A DNA stretch of 64,000 nucleotides from Actinoplanes sp. M2I2 (GCF_023544445.1 NZ_JALPVJ010000004.1:62001-126000), one strand, 5' to 3'; shown: positions 18,649-27,593, numbered from the stretch's first letter. A program made the numbers and translations. Notes: a model not told the origin generated them from the sequence alone.

Positions 18649-18673
18649 CGACCACTCGTTACGGAGGTGGTCG
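18649..18673. promoter_or_regulatory. Inverted repeat upstream of the carboxylase-like pair
   Basis: CGACCAC (18649-18655) and GTGGTCG (18667-18673) form a 7-bp inverted repeat with an 11-bp spacer, about 75 bp before the GTG at 18747. It may be an operator; a chance hairpin is possible at this GC content. Confidence 0.3.
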
Positions 18674-18746
18674 AGAGGCACCGGCGGATACGAGAGGGCG
18701 CGGCTTTGAACATGGTGGGGGTCGTACAGCGCATCGGGGTGCCGAC

Positions 18747-20078
18747 GTGACCGTGCTCGACACCGCCATCGAAACGCGTACCCCCGGCTACCACGAGGGC
18801 CGCGACACCACGCTCGACCGGCTGGAACGACTCGAGGCGGCGATCGAGGAGGCCCGGGCCGGCGGCGGCGAGCGGGCCGTCACCCGGCACCACGCCCGGG
18901 GCAAGCTGCTGCCCCGGGAGCGCATCGAGATGCTGCTCGACCAGGACGCGCCCTTCCTGGAGCTCTCCCCGGTCTGCGGCTGGGGCACCGAGTTCGCGGT
19001 CGGCGCCGGCGTGGTCACCGGCATCGGTGTGGTCGAGGCGGTCGAGTGCATGATCATCGCCACCGACCCGACCGTCGAGGGCGCCTCGGTCAACCCGTAC
19101 GCCGTCGAGAAGATCCGCCGGGCTGTCCGGATCGCCACGGCCAACCGCCTGCCCCTGGTCAACCTGGTCGAGTCGGCCACCGAGGCCGTCGGCGGCGGGT
19201 CACCGCCGGGCGGCGGCATCGCCCGCGACCTGAGCCGCCTGCCGGCCGCGCGGGTGCCCGCGATCGGCGTGGTCTTCGGGCCGACCAACGGGGACGCCGC
19301 CTACCTGCCGGCCCTGTCGGACTACACGATCATGGTGAGCGGGCACGCCAAGCTGCTGCCCCGGGGCGGCACGAACGGCGCCGAGGTCCGTGCCGTGGTC
19401 GCGCCGGCCGATCAGCTGGCCGAGGACGAGCGCGACGCCCTCCGCCTGGCCCGTCAATGCGTACGCCGTCTGAACTGGCGCAAAAGCGGCCCGCCACCGC
19501 GCACGTTCCCGCCCTCGGCGCCCAAGTACGACGCCGAGGACCTGCTCGCCCTGGCCGGCAGCGCCCGGCCCGCCCTGATCGAGCCCCGGGAGGTGCTCGC
19601 CCGCATCCTCGACGGCAGCGACTTCGACGAGTTCAAGCCGGCCGTCGGCGCGGCCGTGCTGGCCGGCTGGGGCGAGTTGCACGGCTACCCCGTCGGGGTC
19701 CTGGCCGCGTCGATCGGCCCGCAGACCACGGCCGACACCCAGAAGGCGGTGCACTTCATCCAACTCGCCAACGCCACCGACACCTCGCTGCTGCTGATCC
19801 ATCCCGGCGGGACCGGCGTCCTCGGATCCGGCGCGATCGACGCGCTGGCCCACTCGACCGTGCCGCTGCTCGCCCTCAACACCGGGCGCACCGGCGACCC
19901 TCGCTTCGCCTTCCGCTGGCCGGCCGACGGCCCGGAGGCCGACGGCGACGACGACGGCGTCATCGACCCCCGAGACACGCGCACCGTGCTCGGCCTCTGC
20001 CTCTCCGCCGTGCACAGCGCGGCTGTCGAGGGCGCCGGGCACGTCGGCGTGTTCCGTTCCGGAAAGGTGGACCAGTGA
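18747..20078 (+). CDS. Divergent acyl-CoA carboxylase carboxyltransferase (beta) subunit-like protein
   Basis: The frame is recognisably of the AccD/MCC-beta crotonase-fold family: N-terminal ARGKLLPRERIEMLLD, FLELSPVCGWGTE, and C-terminal GVIDPRDTRTVLGLCLSAV. However, it has 443 residues against the usual 510-550. The N-domain oxyanion motif (AGGAY in typical members) is GDAAY at 182-186. The segment normally reading GGPPLVKAATGE...GGADxH is cut down to a short LLPRGGTNGAEV stretch. The C-domain GAGNYxMxGR loop is also absent. Carboxyl transfer to acyl-CoA is therefore doubtful. The GTG at 18747 fits the family start. The gene overlaps the next by GTGA, so both subunits are coupled. Confidence 0.78.
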   Translation: MTVLDTAIETRTPGYHEGRDTTLDRLERLEAAIEEARAGGGERAVTRHHARGKLLPRERIEMLLDQDAPFLELSPVCGWGTEFAVGAGVVTGIGVVEAVECMIIATDPTVEGASVNPYAVEKIRRAVRIATANRLPLVNLVESATEAVGGGSPPGGGIARDLSRLPAARVPAIGVVFGPTNGDAAYLPALSDYTIMVSGHAKLLPRGGTNGAEVRAVVAPADQLAEDERDALRLARQCVRRLNWRKSGPPPRTFPPSAPKYDAEDLLALAGSARPALIEPREVLARILDGSDFDEFKPAVGAAVLAGWGELHGYPVGVLAASIGPQTTADTQKAVHFIQLANATDTSLLLIHPGGTGVLGSGAIDALAHSTVPLLALNTGRTGDPRFAFRWPADGPEADGDDDGVIDPRDTRTVLGLCLSAVHSAAVEGAGHVGVFRSGKVDQ

Positions 20079-22081
20079 TCCGACGGCTTCTGGTGGCCGA
20101 CCGCGGCGAGACCGCGCGCCGGGTGTTCGCCACCTGCCGCCTGATCGGCATCGAGACGGTCGCCGTCTACGCCGATGTCGATTCCGACGCGCCGCACGTC
20201 GGCGAGGCGGACTATGCCGTACGTCTGGACGGCGACACGCCCCGCTCGTCGTACCTGCGAGGCGACCTGATCATCACGGCCGCCCAGCGTTCCGGGGCCA
20301 ACGCGATCCACCCCGGCATCGGCGAGCTGGCCGAGGATCCCGACTTCGCCGCGGCGGTGGCCGACGCGGGCCTGATCTGGGTCGGCGCCCCGGCCAAGAC
20401 GCTGGGCGTGCTGCGCAGCAAGCGGGAGACCAAGGCGCTGGTGGCCGAGGCCCGGGTGCCGGTGCTGCCCAGCTTCGGCGACCCGTCCGAGGTGCCCGGC
20501 TTCCCGGTGCTGATCAAGCCGGACACCGGGTCGGGCGGGGTCGGCCTGCGGGTCGTCCGGGACGCCGCGACGCTGGTCGAGGCGCTCGCGTCGACCCGTC
20601 GCGAGGTGGGCGGCGAGGTCTACTGCGAGCCGTACGTCGAGGACGTGCGCCACATCGAAGTGCCGATCATCGCTGACGAGCACGGGGCCGTGATCCCGTT
20701 CGGCGAGCGCGAGTGCTCGATCCAGCGCCGCTATCAGAAGATCGTCGAGGAGACCCCGTCCCCCGCCGTCGACCCCGGGCTGCGCGAGGAGCTCTGCCGG
20801 GCGGCCATCGTCACGGTCCGGGCGCTCGGCTATGTGGGCGCCGGTGCGGTCGAGTTCCTGCTCGACGCGAACGGCGACTTCTGGTTCCTCGAACTCACGC
20901 CGACGCTGCAGGCCGAGCACGCGGTCACCGAGTGCGTGTCGGGCTACGACCTCGTACGCCTGCAGTTGCTCATCTCCGAGGGCGGCAGCCTGCCGATGCC
21001 CGGCCCGCCGCCGATCCGCGGCCACGCGATCGAGGTGCGCCTGTGCGCCGAGGACCCCGCGTACGCCTGGCTGCCGGTCACCGGCACGGTGCACCGGTTC
21101 GCCGTGCCCGATGTGGCCGGCCGCTTCCGCCCGCTGCCCGCCCCCGGCCTGCGGCTCGACTCCGGGGTCGAGGACGGCTCGGTGATCGGCGCGCACCAGG
21201 ACTCCACGCTGGCCAAGCTGGTCGCCTGGGCGCCCACCCGGCAGGAGGCGGCCCGCATGCTCGCCTCGGCGCTGACCCGCACCCAGCTGCACGGCGTGGC
21301 CACGAACCGGGACCTGCTGGTGCGGGCCCTGCGCCACCACGCCTTCCGCACCGGCGACGTGGACACCGGTTTCCTGGATCGGCGGCCCGAGGTGTTCGCG
21401 CCGCTGCTGTCGGCGGTCGACGCCGTCCGCCTCTCGTGCCTGGCCGCCGCCCTGGCCGGGGCGGCCGCCCGCCGGGCCGCCGCGATGGTGCTCGGTTCGC
21501 TGCCGTCGGGCTGGCGCAACGTGCCGTCCGGCTCGCAGACCGCGGTCTACGACGGGCCGGCCGGTCCGGTCGAGGTCGGCTACCGCATGAACCGGCACGG
21601 CGAGCTGGCCGGCTGGTGGGTGCGCACGGTCGACCCGGAGGAGCTCGACCTGGCCGGGCTGGGTCAGGCGCCGGTGTCGGCCGACTACCCCGAGACGGTG
21701 GTCGTGCACGCGGGCGACGAGCGGGTGGTGCTCGACGTCAACGGCATCCGGCTGACCTTCAACGTGCACCGGGTCGGCGAGGTCTCGTACGTGGACAGCC
21801 CGGAGGGGTCGGTGGCGCTGCGCGCGCTGTCCCGGTTCCCGCTGCCCGCTCCCGACGCGGTCGAGGGCTCGCTGATCGCGCCGCTGCCCGGAGCCGTACG
21901 CCGGGTGCTGGTCGTCCCGGGTCAGCGGGTGCGGGCCGGGGAGCTGCTGCTGACCCTGGAAGCGATGAAGCTGGAACACCCGGTGCACGCGCCGAGCGCC
22001 GGGGTGGTCGCCTCGCTGCCGGTGCACCCGGGCGCCGAGGTGGACACCGGTGAACTGCTAGCGGTTCTCGCTCCCGAGTAG
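20075..22081 (+). CDS. Divergent biotin carboxylase-biotin carrier fusion (acyl-CoA carboxylase alpha-like)
   Basis: The 668-residue product has the biotin carboxylase/ATP-grasp layout (1-450), a linker, and a C-terminal biotinyl domain with the biotin-attachment motif EAMKLEH (Lys632). Conserved features remain: ATP Lys148, HIEV (193-196), Glu260 and Glu273, RGHAIEVR. But the signature NTRLQVEH is TPTLQAEH (275-282), replacing the Mg-binding Asn and the bicarbonate-binding Arg by Thr. The Gly-rich lid is GSGGVG in place of GGGGxG, and the N-terminal NRGEIA is DRGETA. The protein may be biotinylated yet carboxylate poorly or not at all. It is coupled to the CT-like gene (4-nt overlap), and its 3' end overlaps the converging kinase gene by 24 bp. 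Confidence 0.8.
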   Translation: MIRRLLVADRGETARRVFATCRLIGIETVAVYADVDSDAPHVGEADYAVRLDGDTPRSSYLRGDLIITAAQRSGANAIHPGIGELAEDPDFAAAVADAGLIWVGAPAKTLGVLRSKRETKALVAEARVPVLPSFGDPSEVPGFPVLIKPDTGSGGVGLRVVRDAATLVEALASTRREVGGEVYCEPYVEDVRHIEVPIIADEHGAVIPFGERECSIQRRYQKIVEETPSPAVDPGLREELCRAAIVTVRALGYVGAGAVEFLLDANGDFWFLELTPTLQAEHAVTECVSGYDLVRLQLLISEGGSLPMPGPPPIRGHAIEVRLCAEDPAYAWLPVTGTVHRFAVPDVAGRFRPLPAPGLRLDSGVEDGSVIGAHQDSTLAKLVAWAPTRQEAARMLASALTRTQLHGVATNRDLLVRALRHHAFRTGDVDTGFLDRRPEVFAPLLSAVDAVRLSCLAAALAGAAARRAAAMVLGSLPSGWRNVPSGSQTAVYDGPAGPVEVGYRMNRHGELAGWWVRTVDPEELDLAGLGQAPVSADYPETVVVHAGDERVVLDVNGIRLTFNVHRVGEVSYVDSPEGSVALRALSRFPLPAPDAVEGSLIAPLPGAVRRVLVVPGQRVRAGELLLTLEAMKLEHPVHAPSAGVVASLPVHPGAEVDTGELLAVLAPE

Positions 22082-22999
22082 GCCGAACCACTTCTTTTTG
22101 GGCGGCCGGGGGTTGCTGACGGTCGGGGTGTCGTCGCCGGGCGCGTACCGCGGCGGCGGCACCTGATGCGGCGGGTTGAGCTGCACCGCGGTGAGCATCT
22201 CACGCAGTTGCTGGGCGGTCGGCCGGGCCTCCGGGTCGTTGGCCATGCCGTACCGCAGCACCTGGACCAGACCCGCGGGCACGCCCGGCAGGTCGGGGAT
22301 CGGCTGGTTGAACAGGTCCATCAGGGTCAGCAGGCTGGGGCTGCGGTCGCCGTCCCAGCGCGGCGGGCGCCCGCGCATGACGGCATAGAGCGTGGCACAC
22401 AGCGAGTAGACGTCGACGGCGCCGCTGGGCTCGTCGTGCCGGAACATCTCGGGCGGGGCGTACGCCGGGGTGAGCACCTCGAGGGTCACCGAGGAGTCGC
22501 GCATCTCGCCCAGCACGGCCAGCCCGAAGTCGGCCAGCACGGCCGAGTTGAACTGCGAATACAGGATGTTGGCGGGCTTCACGTCGCGGTGCAGCACACC
22601 GTTGGCGTGCGAGTGCACCAGCGCGTCGGCGATCTTGACACCCAGGTCGCGGGTCTCGGCCGCGCCGAGCGGACTGCGGCGCATGCGGTCGAGATACGAC
22701 CCGTCGCACAACTCCATGATCAGGTAGGGGTGCTGGTCGATCGTCACACCGACGTCGAAGAGGTCGACCACGTGCGGATGCGACGACATGCGCCCGGCCG
22801 CGCGCGCCTCACGCAGGAAGCGGGCCTGGTCACGGTCACTCTCCAGGCGGCGATTTTCCACCTTGATGGCGACCTCGCGACCGACCGAATCCTGCACGGC
22901 GCTGTAGACGGTGGCATACCCACCTCGCGCCATCACGGTTAAACCGGACATTCCAGGCACGTACGGAGCGGGCAGGGCTCCGCGCGGTGTCTCGGTCAT
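22058..22999 (-). CDS. Soluble Ser/Thr protein kinase
   Basis: This 313-residue Hanks-type kinase has no membrane helix. Catalytic features are complete: Gly-rich loop ARGGYATVY (24-32), Lys46 in VAIKVE, HRDVKPAN (137-144), DFG (157-159) and the APE-like YAPPEM. A Pro-rich tail (residues ~275-313) ends in a basic KKKWFGLLG stretch. It is last in a co-directional set MBL hydrolase - cyclase/ATPase - kinase, 31 bp after the cyclase gene. The 3' end overlaps the converging carboxylase-like gene by 24 bp. The substrate is unknown; the neighbouring cyclase-TPR protein is the obvious candidate partner (inference). Confidence 0.9.
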   Translation of the reverse strand: MTETPRGALPAPYVPGMSGLTVMARGGYATVYSAVQDSVGREVAIKVENRRLESDRDQARFLREARAAGRMSSHPHVVDLFDVGVTIDQHPYLIMELCDGSYLDRMRRSPLGAAETRDLGVKIADALVHSHANGVLHRDVKPANILYSQFNSAVLADFGLAVLGEMRDSSVTLEVLTPAYAPPEMFRHDEPSGAVDVYSLCATLYAVMRGRPPRWDGDRSPSLLTLMDLFNQPIPDLPGVPAGLVQVLRYGMANDPEARPTAQQLREMLTAVQLNPPHQVPPPRYAPGDDTPTVSNPRPPKKKWFGLLGSENR

Positions 23000-23030
23000 G
23001 AAGTTGAAAATACGCCAGCGGCCCGGGCGA

Positions 23031-26000
23031 TCATCCGGGCACGTCGGACGCGTAGGCGACAGAAGCCGTGGGAGCCGGTCCCACCCCGGTGCTCGCGAGC
23101 GCGGCCCGCAGCTCCTCGGCGGCCGTCCGTTCGCTGACCTGCTCGGTCGAGTACGCCAGCAGCACGGCCTCCTCGGAAGCCGATCGCGCGTCCTCGCACC
23201 GGTCGGCCGCCGCCAGCACCCGGGCGTAGACCATCGCGGCCAGCACCCCGCTGCGGACGTCCTCGGCCTTGACCTGACGGGCGCGCTCGATCCAGGTCAG
23301 GGCGGCGTCGACCCGGCCGTCGGCCAGCAGGGCGGCGGCGTACGAGGCCAGGGCGTGCCGCCGCGAGAAGAGCAGCGACGGCACCCCGGTGTCGGTGGCG
23401 ATCGGCGCGAGCAGGCCCATCGCGGTCGTCGCGTCACCCGTCCGCAGCCGCGCCTCGGCCAGCAGCACCCGCGGGCCGACCTGGGCCGGCGCCATCGGGT
23501 TGTGCGGCTCGACGGCCGACATCACCCGGCGCGCGTCGGCCTCGGCCCCGGGCAGGTCACCGCGGTTGAGCGAGACGAAGCCCCGCACCGTGCCGGCCAT
23601 CCCCAGCAGCAGCGGGTGCCCGGTGCGGTCGGCGTAGGCCAGGGCGTCGGTGAGCAGGTCGTACGAGTGGTCCAGCTCGCCCAGGCCGCGGGCGATGGCG
23701 CCGCGCACGACGAGCGCCAGACCCCGTCCCCAGTCGTCGCCGACGGCGTTGAAGTCGCGGTAGGCCCGGCGCGCCTCGCCGTCGGCCTCGGCCAGCTCGC
23801 CCAGCTCCGAGGCCGCGTACGCCTCGACCGCCCGCAGCGTGCCGACGGCCCAGGCCTCGCCCACCCGGTCGCCGAAGGGCAAAAAGATCCGGGCCAGCCG
23901 GCGGGACTCCTGCAGCCGGCCGGAGAGCAGCCGGGCGAAGGCCGTGGTGCCGCGCAGCCACGACCGGCCCACCGGGTCGCCCAGCTCGGCGAAGAGACGG
24001 GCCGCCCGGCCGAGCACCGCGTCGGTGCCCGCGAAGTCGCCCCGGGTGGTGGTCACCCAGGCCAGGTTCTGCAGCGCCCAGGCCTGCCCGTGCCGGTCGC
24101 CGGCGGCCAGCGTCACCTGGTAGGCCGCCGCGAACCGGCTGCTGGCCTGGCTGAGCCGGCCGGTCAGGAAGTCGGCCATGCCCAGGCGGCGCATCGCGTT
24201 CGCGCGCTCCGGCAGCAGCTCGGCCTCGGTCGCGACCTCGAGCGCCTCCTGCCAGGCGGCGACCGCGTGGCCGCTGTCGCCCAGCGCCTCGTGCGCCCGG
24301 CCGACCACGAGCAGCGCCTCGGCCTTGTTGACCGGCTCGTCGGCGGCGTTCTTGGCGATCCGCTCGCCCTGGGCCAGCGCCTCCTCGGCCCGGCCCAGGC
24401 GCAGCAGCGCACGGGCGTGCACCAGCTGGTCGGGCAGCGGCAGGCCCTCGGGGGTCAGCGCGGCGGCCCGCTCGGCGTACTCGATCGAGGCGGCCGGTTC
24501 GATGTTGGCCAGCGCGCGACGGGCCAGCCGGCTGAGCGCGCTGACGCCGAGCGGCGCGACCTCGCGGACCGTGGCCTCGGGCCGCAGCCGCACCGCGTCG
24601 GCCAGCTCCACCGCGCACTCGGCGTGGGTGGCGACGAAGGCGTCGCGCTCATTGTCGGTCAGGTTGAGCCGGACCGCGCTGTCGTAGCCGACCCGCTCCA
24701 GATTTTCCGGCGCGGCCCACTTGACCAGGTAGGCGTGCCGCTCGGCCAGGTCGGCCTTGCCGATGCCGGAGTACGCCGCCTCGCGCATCAGCGGCGTCGC
24801 GAAGGCGTAACCGCCCCGCGAACGGTGCAGCATGCGGCGCTGGAGCAGCTCGTCGATCGAGCGTTCGAGCTCGACCGCGGCCACCGCTCCGGGCCGGGCG
24901 TCGCTCGACGCCCGGCGCTCGCGGAGCGCTTCGATCACGCCGGCCGGCACCCGGTCACCCGCGACGGCCGCGTCCCGCAGCACCGAGCGAGGCTCGGGCG
25001 GCAGCGCGTCGATCCGGGCCGCGAGCACCGCGGCCAGGTCACGGGAGAGCAGCTGGCGGCCGAGCGAGCCGTCGGCCAGCTGCCACTTGCCGGCCGCGTT
25101 GGCGCCCACCGCCGGGGTCAGCGCGCCCCGCTCCATGAGCAGCGTGACCATCTCGGCCAGATAGAAGGGATTGCCCTGCGCGGTGGCCAGCAGCCGGTCG
25201 GTGTCGGGCTGCGGCAGCTTGCCGCCGTTCAGATAGGAGGTGAGCAGACGGGAGGCGTCCGCGCCGCGCAGTGGCGGCAGCGTGTGCACCTCGGCATCGG
25301 CCAGCCGGGTCAGGGCGCCGGCCGTGCGCACCAGCTCGGGCCGCCCGAGCAGCAGCACGACCACCGGGCCGTCGAGCAGCGAGAGCGTCCGCCCGAGCGC
25401 GTCCACGGTCGACGCGGTGGCGTCGTGCAGGTCGTCCACGATGACCACCAGCGGCGCCTCGGCGGCCAGCGCGCTGAGCAGCTCGGCCACGGCGGCGGAG
25501 ATCGCCTCGGCGTCGGCCCGCTTGGTGGCGGGCTGCCAGTCGGCGTCGGCCGCCGGGCCCACCGGGTTGGCCGGCGCCTCGCCGTAGCCCAGAAGCGCCA
25601 GCAGACGGTCGATGTCGATGACGGCCGGCTCGCCGTCGTGGCCGAGCCGGTTGGCCAGCTTGCGCAGCCGTTCCTCGACCACCGAGCGGCCGACCGTGGA
25701 GACGACGTCCTTGGGCAGGCCGACCGCCTTGCGGACGAGATCGGCCAGCGGCGCGAACCGGCGGCGCTCGCCGAACGCGCGGCAGCGGACCCGCAGCACC
25801 CGGGCGCCGGTGTGGGCCGGGTACCGCCCGTTCCCCACGTCGTAGCCGGCGGCGAGCCGCTTGACCTCACCCGCGAACCGGGACTTGCCGATACCGGCCT
25901 CGGCGGTCATCACCATCACCCGCGGCGTGCCCGAGTCGATGGCCTCGGCCAGCCTGCCGGCCACCCGGCCCAGCTCGGTCTCGCGGCCCACGAAGGGCGC

Positions 26001-26681
26001 CTCGTCGCCCAGGCCGGAACGGGTACCCGGCGCGTCGTGCAGGCCGAGCAGCTCGAATGCCGGCACCGGCTCGCGCTTGCCCTTGAGCCGCAGCGGGCGC
26101 AGCTGACGCCAGGAGGCCACGTGCCGGGTGCCACCGCTGGTGCGCGAGCCCGCGTAGACGGCGCCGACCGCGGCCGCGTCGGCCAGCCGGGCGGCCGTGT
26201 TCACGGTGTCGCCGATGACGGTGTACTCGATCGCGGCCTGGATGCCGGCGACCACCTCGCCCGTGTTGAGACCCACGCGCAGGCCGAGCGGGGCTCCGCC
26301 GCCGCGTTCGTCGTCGAGGACCCGGCGGACGGCCCGCTGCATGCTCAGCGCGGCCCGGACGGCCCGCTCGGCGTCGTCCTCGTGGGCCACCGGGGCGCCG
26401 AAGACCGCCATGATGCCGTCACCGGTCAGCTTGTCGACGTGACCGCCGAAGGTCTTGACCGCACCGGCCAGCGCGGCCAGCACGCGGTCGGTGACCGCTC
26501 CGACCCGTTCGGGGTCGAGGTCCTCCGACCAGGAGGTGAAGTCGGACAGGTCACCGAAGAGCACGGTGACGATGCGCCGCTCGGCCGCCGGCAGGGTCGC
26601 GGCGGCCGGAAGGGCCGCGCCGCAGTTGTGGCAGAAGCGGGCGCCCGGCACGGCGACGGTTCCACACACAGGACAGGTCAC
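23031..26681 (-). CDS. Zinc ribbon - class III adenylate cyclase - AAA-type ATPase - TPR signalling protein
   Basis: The 1216-residue cytosolic protein begins with a zinc ribbon (Cys3, Cys6, Cys17, Cys20). A class III cyclase domain follows (about 36-215) with metal ligands Asp44 (FGDLSDFT) and Asp88 (LTGDGIM), purine-selecting Lys84, and the transition-state residues Asn161/Arg165 (DTVNTAARL), which are those of active adenylate cyclases. Next comes a P-loop ATPase with EAGIGKSRF (GIGKS 263-267) and VVIVDDLHDA, then a long helical TPR-type region (~640-1190). Proteins of this layout are STAND-like signal integrators. The GTG at 26681 overlaps the upstream MBL stop as GTGA. The kinase follows 31 bp downstream. 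Confidence 0.88.
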   Translation of the reverse strand: MTCPVCGTVAVPGARFCHNCGAALPAAATLPAAERRIVTVLFGDLSDFTSWSEDLDPERVGAVTDRVLAALAGAVKTFGGHVDKLTGDGIMAVFGAPVAHEDDAERAVRAALSMQRAVRRVLDDERGGGAPLGLRVGLNTGEVVAGIQAAIEYTVIGDTVNTAARLADAAAVGAVYAGSRTSGGTRHVASWRQLRPLRLKGKREPVPAFELLGLHDAPGTRSGLGDEAPFVGRETELGRVAGRLAEAIDSGTPRVMVMTAEAGIGKSRFAGEVKRLAAGYDVGNGRYPAHTGARVLRVRCRAFGERRRFAPLADLVRKAVGLPKDVVSTVGRSVVEERLRKLANRLGHDGEPAVIDIDRLLALLGYGEAPANPVGPAADADWQPATKRADAEAISAAVAELLSALAAEAPLVVIVDDLHDATASTVDALGRTLSLLDGPVVVLLLGRPELVRTAGALTRLADAEVHTLPPLRGADASRLLTSYLNGGKLPQPDTDRLLATAQGNPFYLAEMVTLLMERGALTPAVGANAAGKWQLADGSLGRQLLSRDLAAVLAARIDALPPEPRSVLRDAAVAGDRVPAGVIEALRERRASSDARPGAVAAVELERSIDELLQRRMLHRSRGGYAFATPLMREAAYSGIGKADLAERHAYLVKWAAPENLERVGYDSAVRLNLTDNERDAFVATHAECAVELADAVRLRPEATVREVAPLGVSALSRLARRALANIEPAASIEYAERAAALTPEGLPLPDQLVHARALLRLGRAEEALAQGERIAKNAADEPVNKAEALLVVGRAHEALGDSGHAVAAWQEALEVATEAELLPERANAMRRLGMADFLTGRLSQASSRFAAAYQVTLAAGDRHGQAWALQNLAWVTTTRGDFAGTDAVLGRAARLFAELGDPVGRSWLRGTTAFARLLSGRLQESRRLARIFLPFGDRVGEAWAVGTLRAVEAYAASELGELAEADGEARRAYRDFNAVGDDWGRGLALVVRGAIARGLGELDHSYDLLTDALAYADRTGHPLLLGMAGTVRGFVSLNRGDLPGAEADARRVMSAVEPHNPMAPAQVGPRVLLAEARLRTGDATTAMGLLAPIATDTGVPSLLFSRRHALASYAAALLADGRVDAALTWIERARQVKAEDVRSGVLAAMVYARVLAAADRCEDARSASEEAVLLAYSTEQVSERTAAEELRAALASTGVGPAPTASVAYASDVPG

Positions 26682-27484
26682 AGCGGATCCAACCTGCCTG
26701 CGGGTGTTCCTGATTCCCCGATTGTGTGATTCAGGTAATCCAGTTGCGCGGCGGCCGACCAGACGGCCGCGAATCGCACGGCCGGATCGATGTCGGGATA
26801 GACGATGGCGACGACCTCTTCGGCCGTGCGCGCGCCGGCCGCCAGCGCGGCCTCCACCTGCGCCAACCGCTCACGGCGATGGTCGAGGTAGTCCCGCGCG
26901 AGAGCCGACACGTCCGGACGTGCGGGACCGTGCCCGGGCAGCATCGGAACCTGCTCGTAGGCCCGGAGAAGCTCGAGGCTGCCCAAATAGGCACGCAGGT
27001 CGCCGTCCGGATGGGCAACGACCGTCGTCCCGCGACCGAGGATGGTGTCGCCGGTGAGCATCGCCCGCGAGTCCCCGTCGGTGACCAGGAAACACACCGA
27101 ATCGGAGGTGTGTCCGGGTGTGTCGACGGTCGTGATCGTGAGCCGGCCGACGCTCAGCGACGTCAGCGGAGCCGCGCTGCCGATGCGGTGCGCCGGGTCG
27201 GCGGCGAGCACCGGGGTGCCGCCGAGGATCTCGGACAGGCGCGCGGCGCCCTCGACGTGATCATGATGACCGTGGGTAATCAGCACCATCTCGTACGGAC
27301 CGTGGTCGGCGATCCGGCGCAGGTGGCCCTCGTCGAGCGGGCCGGGATCGACGACGACCCCGTACGGGTCACCGGGCGCCCGCAGGACCCAGGTGTTGGT
27401 GCCGTCCAGCGTCATCGGGCCCGGGTTGGGCGCACGCAGCAGCGTCACCCAGCCCGGCAGCCCCTCGGGCGCAGCACCCCCCAT
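26678..27484 (-). CDS. MBL-fold metallo-hydrolase (LACTB2-like)
   Basis: This 268-residue metallo-beta-lactamase-fold hydrolase has the metal motif THGHHDHVEG (HxHxDH), TPGHTSDS, TGDTILG and a final LPGHGP, plus the C-terminal helical domain of the LACTB2/RNase-like group. The orthologous position next to ridA and the ArsA pair is conserved in actinobacteria. The substrate is unknown; RNA, a small ester or a thioester are all possible. The ATG at 27484 lies inside a perfect inverted repeat that also spans a TAGGAT -10 box. Its stop overlaps the cyclase start, placing it first in the signalling operon. Confidence 0.88.
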   Translation of the reverse strand: MGGAAPEGLPGWVTLLRAPNPGPMTLDGTNTWVLRAPGDPYGVVVDPGPLDEGHLRRIADHGPYEMVLITHGHHDHVEGAARLSEILGGTPVLAADPAHRIGSAAPLTSLSVGRLTITTVDTPGHTSDSVCFLVTDGDSRAMLTGDTILGRGTTVVAHPDGDLRAYLGSLELLRAYEQVPMLPGHGPARPDVSALARDYLDHRRERLAQVEAALAAGARTAEEVVAIVYPDIDPAVRFAAVWSAAAQLDYLNHTIGESGTPAGRLDPL

Positions 27485-27509
27485 GCGCGAAATCCTACGT
27501 CGCGCATGG
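27481..27509 (-). promoter_or_regulatory. 10-bp inverted repeat spanning -10 box and start codon of the MBL gene
   Basis: CCATGCGCGA (27481-27490) and TCGCGCATGG (27500-27509) are perfect inverted copies with a 9-bp spacer. On the minus strand the spacer and adjoining base hold TAGGAT (27492-27497), and the ATG at 27484 lies in the downstream arm, 7 nt from the box. It can act as a repressor site over the promoter, or the arms may mark a dyad at a leaderless start. Confidence 0.6.
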
Positions 27510-27593
27510 GGTTGAACAAGAGGACCGGATGTGCGATCTCAGTGTCCGCTCAGGTCACGCATTGCAACCGGAACGGACGATCAGGCTGGGGGC

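Noticed and set aside
22911..26729. 1272-residue open frame on the plus strand opposite the cyclase gene
   Set aside because: Antisense shadow of a well-recognised multi-domain gene; composition is Gly/Gln/Arg-rich noise.
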